NCBI RefSeq assembly: GCF_030463565.1
Contig: NC_134648.1
Span: 13,061,806-13,125,805 of the forward strand
Reading direction: 5' to 3'
Source of the DNA: Pelecanus crispus
Lineage: Eukaryota; Chordata; Aves; Pelecaniformes; Pelecanidae
Length of the DNA stretch: 64,000 nt
Made by a program: the position numbers and the translations under genes. Under the pieces are notes generated by a model. The model did no database searches. It saw nothing but the letters and a program-made list of their open reading frames with translations, and had not been told where the DNA came from. Below are positions 59,340 to 64,000 of the stretch, piece by piece; the first letter of the stretch is position 1, and each line of letters begins with the position of its first letter.

Positions 59340-62214
59340 ATGGCAGCGTTGGGGGTGAAATCCATAGCCCAGCTCAAGTGCATCTACATCAATGCACGCA
59401 GCAGAGGCAACAAACAGGAGGAGCTGGAAGCCCTTGTGCAGCAGGATAGCTGTGACATAGTCACCATCGCAGAAGCATGGTGGGACGACTCTCATGACTG
59501 GAGTGCTGCACTGGATGGCTATAAGCTCTTCAGAAGGGATAGGCAAGGAAGGAGAGGCGGTGGGGTGGCTCTGTATGTTAGGGAGTGTTTTGACTGTACA
59601 GAGCTCAACAGTGGTGATGATAAGGTCGAGTGCTTATGGGTAAGGATGAGGGGGAAGGCCAACAAGGCAGACGTCCTGTTGGGAGTCTGTTATAGACCAC
59701 CCCACCAGGATATAGAGATAGACGAAGCATTCTACAAATGGCTGGCAGAAGTCTCACAATCGCTAGCCCTTGTTCTTGTGGGGGACTTCAGCTTGCCAGA
59801 CATCTGCTGGAAATACAACACAGCAGAGAGGAAACAGTCTTGAGGTTCCTGGAGTGTGTGGAACATAACCTGCTGACACAGCTGGTAAGTGAGCCTACCA
59901 GGGGAGGTGCCTCGCTTGGCCTGCTGTTTACAAACAGAGAAGGGCTTGTGGGAGATGTTGTGGTCAGAGGCCGTCTTGGGCTCAGCGACCATGATATGAT
60001 AGAGTTTTTGATTCTTGGCAAAGTAAGGAGGAGGGGCAGCAAAACTGTTACCGTGGACTTCTGGAGGGCAGACTTTGGCCTGTTCAGGACACTGGTTGGG
60101 AATGTCCCATGGGAGACAGTCCTGAAGGGCAAAGGGGTCCAGGAAGGCTGGTCCGTGTTCAAGAAGGAAGTCTTAAGGGTGCAGGAGTGGGCTGTCCTCA
60201 TGTGCTGTAAAATGAACTGGCAGGGAAGACGACCAGCCTGGCTGAACAGAGAGCTTTTGCTGGGACTCAAGGAAAAAAGGAGAGTCTACCGCCTTTGGAA
60301 GAAGGGGCAGGCAACTCAAGAAGAGTACAGGGATCTCATTATGTCATGCAGAGAGGAAATTGGAAAGGCAACAGCCCAGCTAGAACTCAATGTGGCCACT
60401 GTTGTAAGAGATAATAAAAGATGTTTCTACAAATACATTAGGAACAAAAAGAGAGCCAAGGAGAATCTCCATCCTTTGTTGGATGTGGGGGGGAACATTG
60501 TCACCAAGGATGAGGAAAAGGCTGAGGTACTTAATGCCTTCTTTGCCTCAGTCTTTAATAGCCAGACCAGTTATCCCCAGGGCATTCAGCCCCCTGAGCT
60601 GGAAGACAGGGATGGGGAGCAGAATGAAGCCCCCATAGTCCAGGAGGAAGCAGTTAATGACCTTCCACACCACCTGGACACTCACAAGTCTATGGGGCCA
60701 GATGGGATCCACCCGAGAGTACTGAGGGAGCTAGTGGAGGAGCTTACCAAGCCACTTTCCATCATCTATCAGCACTCCTGGTTAACAGGGGAGGTCCCAG
60801 ATGACTGGAGGCTTGCCAATGTGATGCCCATCTACAAGAAGGGCTGGAAAGAGAATCCGGGGAACTACAGGCCTGTCAGCCTGACCTCGGTGCTGGGGAA
60901 GATTATGGAGCGGTTCATATTGAGTGCACTCAACAGGCATGTGGAGGTCAACCAGGGGATTGGGCCCAGCCAGCATGGGTTCATGAAAGGTAGGTCCTGC
61001 TTGACCAACCTGATCTCCTTCTATGACCTGGTGACCTGCCTAGTGGATGAGGGAAAGGCTGTGGATGTCATCTACCTGGACTTCAGTAAAGCCTTTGACA
61101 CTGTCTCCCCCAGCATTCTCCTAAGGAAGCTGGCAGCTCATGGCCTAGGCAGGTGTACTCTTCACTGGGTAAAAAACTGGCTGGATGGCCGAGCCCAGAG
61201 CGTTGCGGTGAATGGAGTTAAGTCCAGTTGGCGGCCAGTCATGAGCAGTGTTCCCCAAGGCTCAGTTTTGGGGCCAGTCTTGTTTAACATCTTTATCAAT
61301 GATCTGGACAAGGGGATTCAGTGCATCCTCAGTAACATTGCAGGTGACACCAAACTGGGTGGGAGTGTCGATCTGCTGGAGGGTAGGATGGCCCTGCAGA
61401 GGGACCTGGACAGGCTGGATCGATGGGCTGAGGACAACTGTATGAGGTTCAACAAGGCCAAGTGCCAGGTCTTGCACTTGGGTCACAACAACCCCATGCA
61501 ACGTACAGGCTTGGGGAAGAGTGGCTGGAAAGCTGCCTGGCCGAAAAGGACCTGGGGATGTTGGTTGACAGCCGGCTGAACATGAGCCAGCAGTGTGCCC
61601 AGGTGGCCAAGAAGGCCAACAGCATGCTGGCTTGTATCAGGAATAGTGTGGCCGGCACAATCAGGGAAGTGATTGTTCCCCTGTACTTGGCACTGGTGAG
61701 GCCGCACCTGGAATACTGTGTCCAGTTTTGGGCCCCTCAATACAAGAAGGACATTGAGTTGCTGGAGCATGTTCAGAGAAGGGCAGCAAAGCTGGTGAAG
61801 GGTCTGGAGCACAAGTCATATGAGCAGCGGCTGAGGGAACTGGGGTTGTTTAGCTTAGAGAAGAGGAGGCTGAGGGGAGACCTTATCACTCTCTACAACT
61901 ACCTGAAAGGAGGTTGTAGCAAGGTGGGTGTTGGTCTCTTCTCCCACGTAGTTAGCGATAGGACGAGAGGAAATGGGCTCAAGCTGCGCCAGGGGAGGTT
62001 TAGATTGGATATTAGGAAAAATTTCTTCATGAAAAGAGTGGTCAAGCATTGGAAGAGGCTGCCCAGAGAGGTGATGGAGTCACCATCCCTGGAGGTGTTC
62101 AAAAAACAGGTAGAGATGTGGCACTTTGGGACATGGTTTAGTGGGCATGGTGGTGTTGGGTTGATGGTTGGACTGATGATCTTAGAGGTCTTTTCCAGCC
62201 TTAATGATTCCTAG
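59340..62214 (+). pseudogene. CR1 ORF2 (endonuclease / reverse transcriptase), broken
   Basis: The protein starts at ATG 59340 with an AP-type endonuclease: metal-binding Glu in TIAEAWWDD, a YRPP block, and GDFSLPD where GDFN is usual. The frame ends early at TGA 59841-59843; the similarity continues without a gap in another frame (from about 59835), as after loss of one base. That frame contains SDHDM, the end of the endonuclease, and the reverse transcriptase: [43 protein letters not shown], and the catalytic box as AGDTKL rather than ADDTKL. A second one-base loss near 61500-61504 moves the frame again; the last part ([29 protein letters not shown]) is open until TAG 62212-62214. Two frameshifts and altered catalytic residues mean it is not functional. 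Confidence 0.9.
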
Positions 62215-62277
62215 TTTTTACTTTCGTTATAAATGATGCAGCCACCAAGCCAGGAAACATGAAACTGCTACTGTCCC

Positions 62278-62380
62278 CTTAATTGGTTTAGTGGTGGACT
62301 TGGTAGTGTTAGGTTAATGGTTGGCCTGGATGATCTTAAAGGTCTTTTCCAACCTAAAAAATTCTATGGTTCTGTGATTT
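62278..62380 (+). mobile_element. Short CR1 3'-end fragment next to the full-length CR1
   Basis: GGTTTAGTGGTGGACTTGG to 'gatgatcttaaaggtcttttccaacct' followed by ATTCTATGGTTCTGTGATTTT is a typical CR1 tail of about 100 bases. It is separated from the end of the full-length CR1 by 64 bases of unrelated sequence. The two tails share the GGTTTAGTGG and GATGATCTTA blocks but end differently, so it is a separate, severely truncated insertion rather than a copy of the first tail. Confidence 0.85.
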
Positions 62381-64000
62381 TATACATATTGATTGTTACT
62401 TTAAAAGCAGTAAGATGCTGTTTGGTTTGCTAGAACCTTTTGTGGGCTATTCAAGATGAATATAGGAAGCATTTTTTATAATTTTGGCTTAGAATCTGAG
62501 CATCTTGAGTTTGCTGACAAATACAAGTCAAAGTGACTTTTCTCGAGTTGCATGGAAGTAAGCTGACTTTGAGGAGTAAAGAGAGATTTATACTCAGTCT
62601 TAAAATTAATAATGTCTGGCTCAGAAAAGCATTTAAGTCATTGGTTTTCAAAAGAAAGCAGTTAGAACATACCAATCTGATAATCCCCCCCCCCCCCCCC
62701 CCCCCCCCAAATATTTTAAACAAAGATGTTTGAGTATCATTCTGCATTGTCTGTTTCAGAGAAGTTATTTCGGTTTTACACAGATACAGCTTAAGTTTAA
62801 AAATAACCCTCTAAAGTCAGCTGAGCCATATAGAGCAGTTTAGGATAATCATACTTCTTGTTCTCGCTTGTAGAAAGAATCCTTAAGAGAGTATGTTGGT
62901 TCAATGAGTTAGCTTTATATTTTTGCATATTTTTCTTATTTATAATCCAGTTTTAATTCTGCTATATACCTTTCTAGACATCATAATTCATTATACATCA
63001 AGGGAGGAAGCTTTGGTATGTAATGTTACACTGTATACTCATTTTTGTCCCAGGGCTAAATTAGCTAAACTTAAGTGTCATCTGCATTACTCAGTGTTGG
63101 GAGGGTAATGTTAATTAGGCCAATGAAAGTCATAGCTAGAAATAGATGTGTTGTCTTAAGTTTAAACTAGATAGAATATGTTTGGGCAGTATGTGAGTAG
63201 CAGGGAAGAAAATTCCCCACTATAACCGGTGGTGGTGGTAGTAGTAGTGTCATGAATTAGTAATTTTCATTTCAACTGTGTGCAGGTATAGAAATGAACA
63301 TACATTTCTAGACGAGCTAATCACCTATCCAAATAATTGCTTAAGTGATAACAGTTTTCACAATTTACAGTTACATTTTATTTAATACAATCCTTTGAAG
63401 ACAGCTTACACATATTATGATACTAAGAGAAGTGCTTCTGAAGAAAGACATATGTGTCCCTTTGAGATCTGGTAGGATGCCTGCTTCCTCCTAGAGGAGG
63501 AGGAGTTGGTGTTGTTGGAATGAGCATATTACTCCTTTGTGTAGAGCCTTATCTTTGCTGTAGATCTTAGCATTTCTGCACCTTTGAGAAGCTTCAGATG
63601 TGAACTCTTAGACATGAAGTATGTCTTTTATGAAATAGTGGATGCAACTTTCAAATTCCAACTAACTTGAGACCTGATATATGGAATGTGAGAGTAAGAA
63701 ATTGTATTTATGTATTTTCAAAGTATATCTGTATTTTGACTGACCTAGTAGATATCAGTCTTTTGACAAAAAACAACTTCATAGTCCTGTACAGATTTCC
63801 ACTTCATGATGACATATATAACTTATGAGTGACAGGTATACCTCTGAGATCTTAAGTGAATATACACTGCTGTTGGAGCTTCACAGTGGGGTCAGGGAGA
63901 AGAAAGCTATCAAAAAAACCCACCCAAACCCACCTAATTTGTCTTCAGAGGGGCATTGAAAAACAGAATTTCTGTTAGTGAATTGAAGTAATTTTAAGGT
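62381..64000. other. SBF2: SBF2 intron 2, last part in window
   Basis: AT-rich intron with a C24 run (62685-62708) and a short GGT/AGT repeat (63222-63250). No coding exon, RNA gene or named mobile element is visible. SBF2 exon 3 is not reached. Confidence 0.6.
62685..62708 (+). repeat. Poly-C run (C24)
   Basis: Twenty-four consecutive C in AT-rich surroundings. The opposite strand is a G24 run that can form quadruplexes, and this strand an i-motif. Length is likely polymorphic and hard to sequence, so the count may be wrong. Confidence 0.9.

Larger units (their letters stand above)
57805..62213 (+). mobile_element. Near full-length CR1 LINE in SBF2 intron 2
   Basis: A 4.4-kb GC-rich block with sharp borders to AT-rich intron holds, in order, a 5' UTR (57805-58194), ORF1 (58195-59283), ORF2 with endonuclease and reverse transcriptase (59340 onward, broken), and a CR1-type 3' end with 'gatgatcttagaggtcttttccagcc'. 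CR1 copies are nearly always 5' truncated, so a copy with a 5' UTR and both ORFs is uncommon. It moves by target-primed reverse transcription, and lack of an obvious target-site duplication is typical for CR1. It lies in the same orientation as SBF2. The copy cannot move by itself because ORF2 has two frameshifts and altered catalytic residues. The exact 5' end is judged from the composition change. Confidence 0.95.

Noticed and set aside
57700..62300. Target-site duplication around the full-length CR1
   Set aside because: No convincing direct repeat flanks the element. CR1 usually lacks clear duplications, so none is claimed.
53863..64000. SBF2 exon 3
   Set aside because: I looked for the conserved continuation after Leu47 (Phe-Cys-Gln-Pro) and did not find it with flanking splice sites; exon 3 must lie outside.
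1..64000. CRISPR arrays, tRNA or rRNA genes, bacterial-type systems
   Set aside because: No regularly spaced repeats, no cloverleaf-like promoter boxes and no rRNA blocks were noticed; the context is a vertebrate intron.

Overview
The window looks like vertebrate, most likely avian, nuclear DNA. Nearly all of it is AT-rich, CpG-poor intron, and its mobile elements are the bird types: CR1 LINEs, including one almost complete copy at about 57.8-62.2 kb, and bird-type solo LTRs. I see no bacterial operons, CRISPR array, tRNA or rRNA gene.

One host gene is visible: the 5' end of SBF2 (MTMR13), on the + strand. It has a CpG-island promoter and 5' UTR (about 950-2870), a coding exon 1 (2127-2181), an intron 1 of about 51.6 kb, a coding exon 2 (53777-53862), and the start of an intron 2 that runs past the window end. 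The two exons join in frame into the first 47 residues of the protein, which begin the DENN module of this Rab exchange factor and pseudophosphatase. The exon 2 acceptor is a tandem CAGCAG, so a one-residue splice variant is possible. The 5' leader carries NRF1-like and YY1-like sites, two overlapping upstream ORFs and a GCC run. About 300 bases upstream of the start codon lies a perfect 32-bp-arm inverted repeat with a 3-nt loop.

Mobile elements by position: an old antisense CR1-like relic (about 14.4-15.05 kb); a solo LTR in antisense orientation (33479-34046) with a clear 5-bp target-site duplication, inserted into an unidentified stretch with coding-like character (about 32.64-34.89 kb); a 5'-truncated CR1 (about 40.2-41.14 kb); a sense-oriented LTR fragment (about 48.36-49.03 kb); the near full-length CR1 in intron 2 with ORF1 open but ORF2 broken; and a second CR1 tail just behind it (about 62.28-62.38 kb). 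The rest is unique-looking intron with homopolymer runs, including G15 and C24.

I found no convincing new biological system. The items most worth a second look are the promoter hairpin, the layered upstream ORFs with the tandem splice acceptor, and the unidentified coding-like block split by the LTR.
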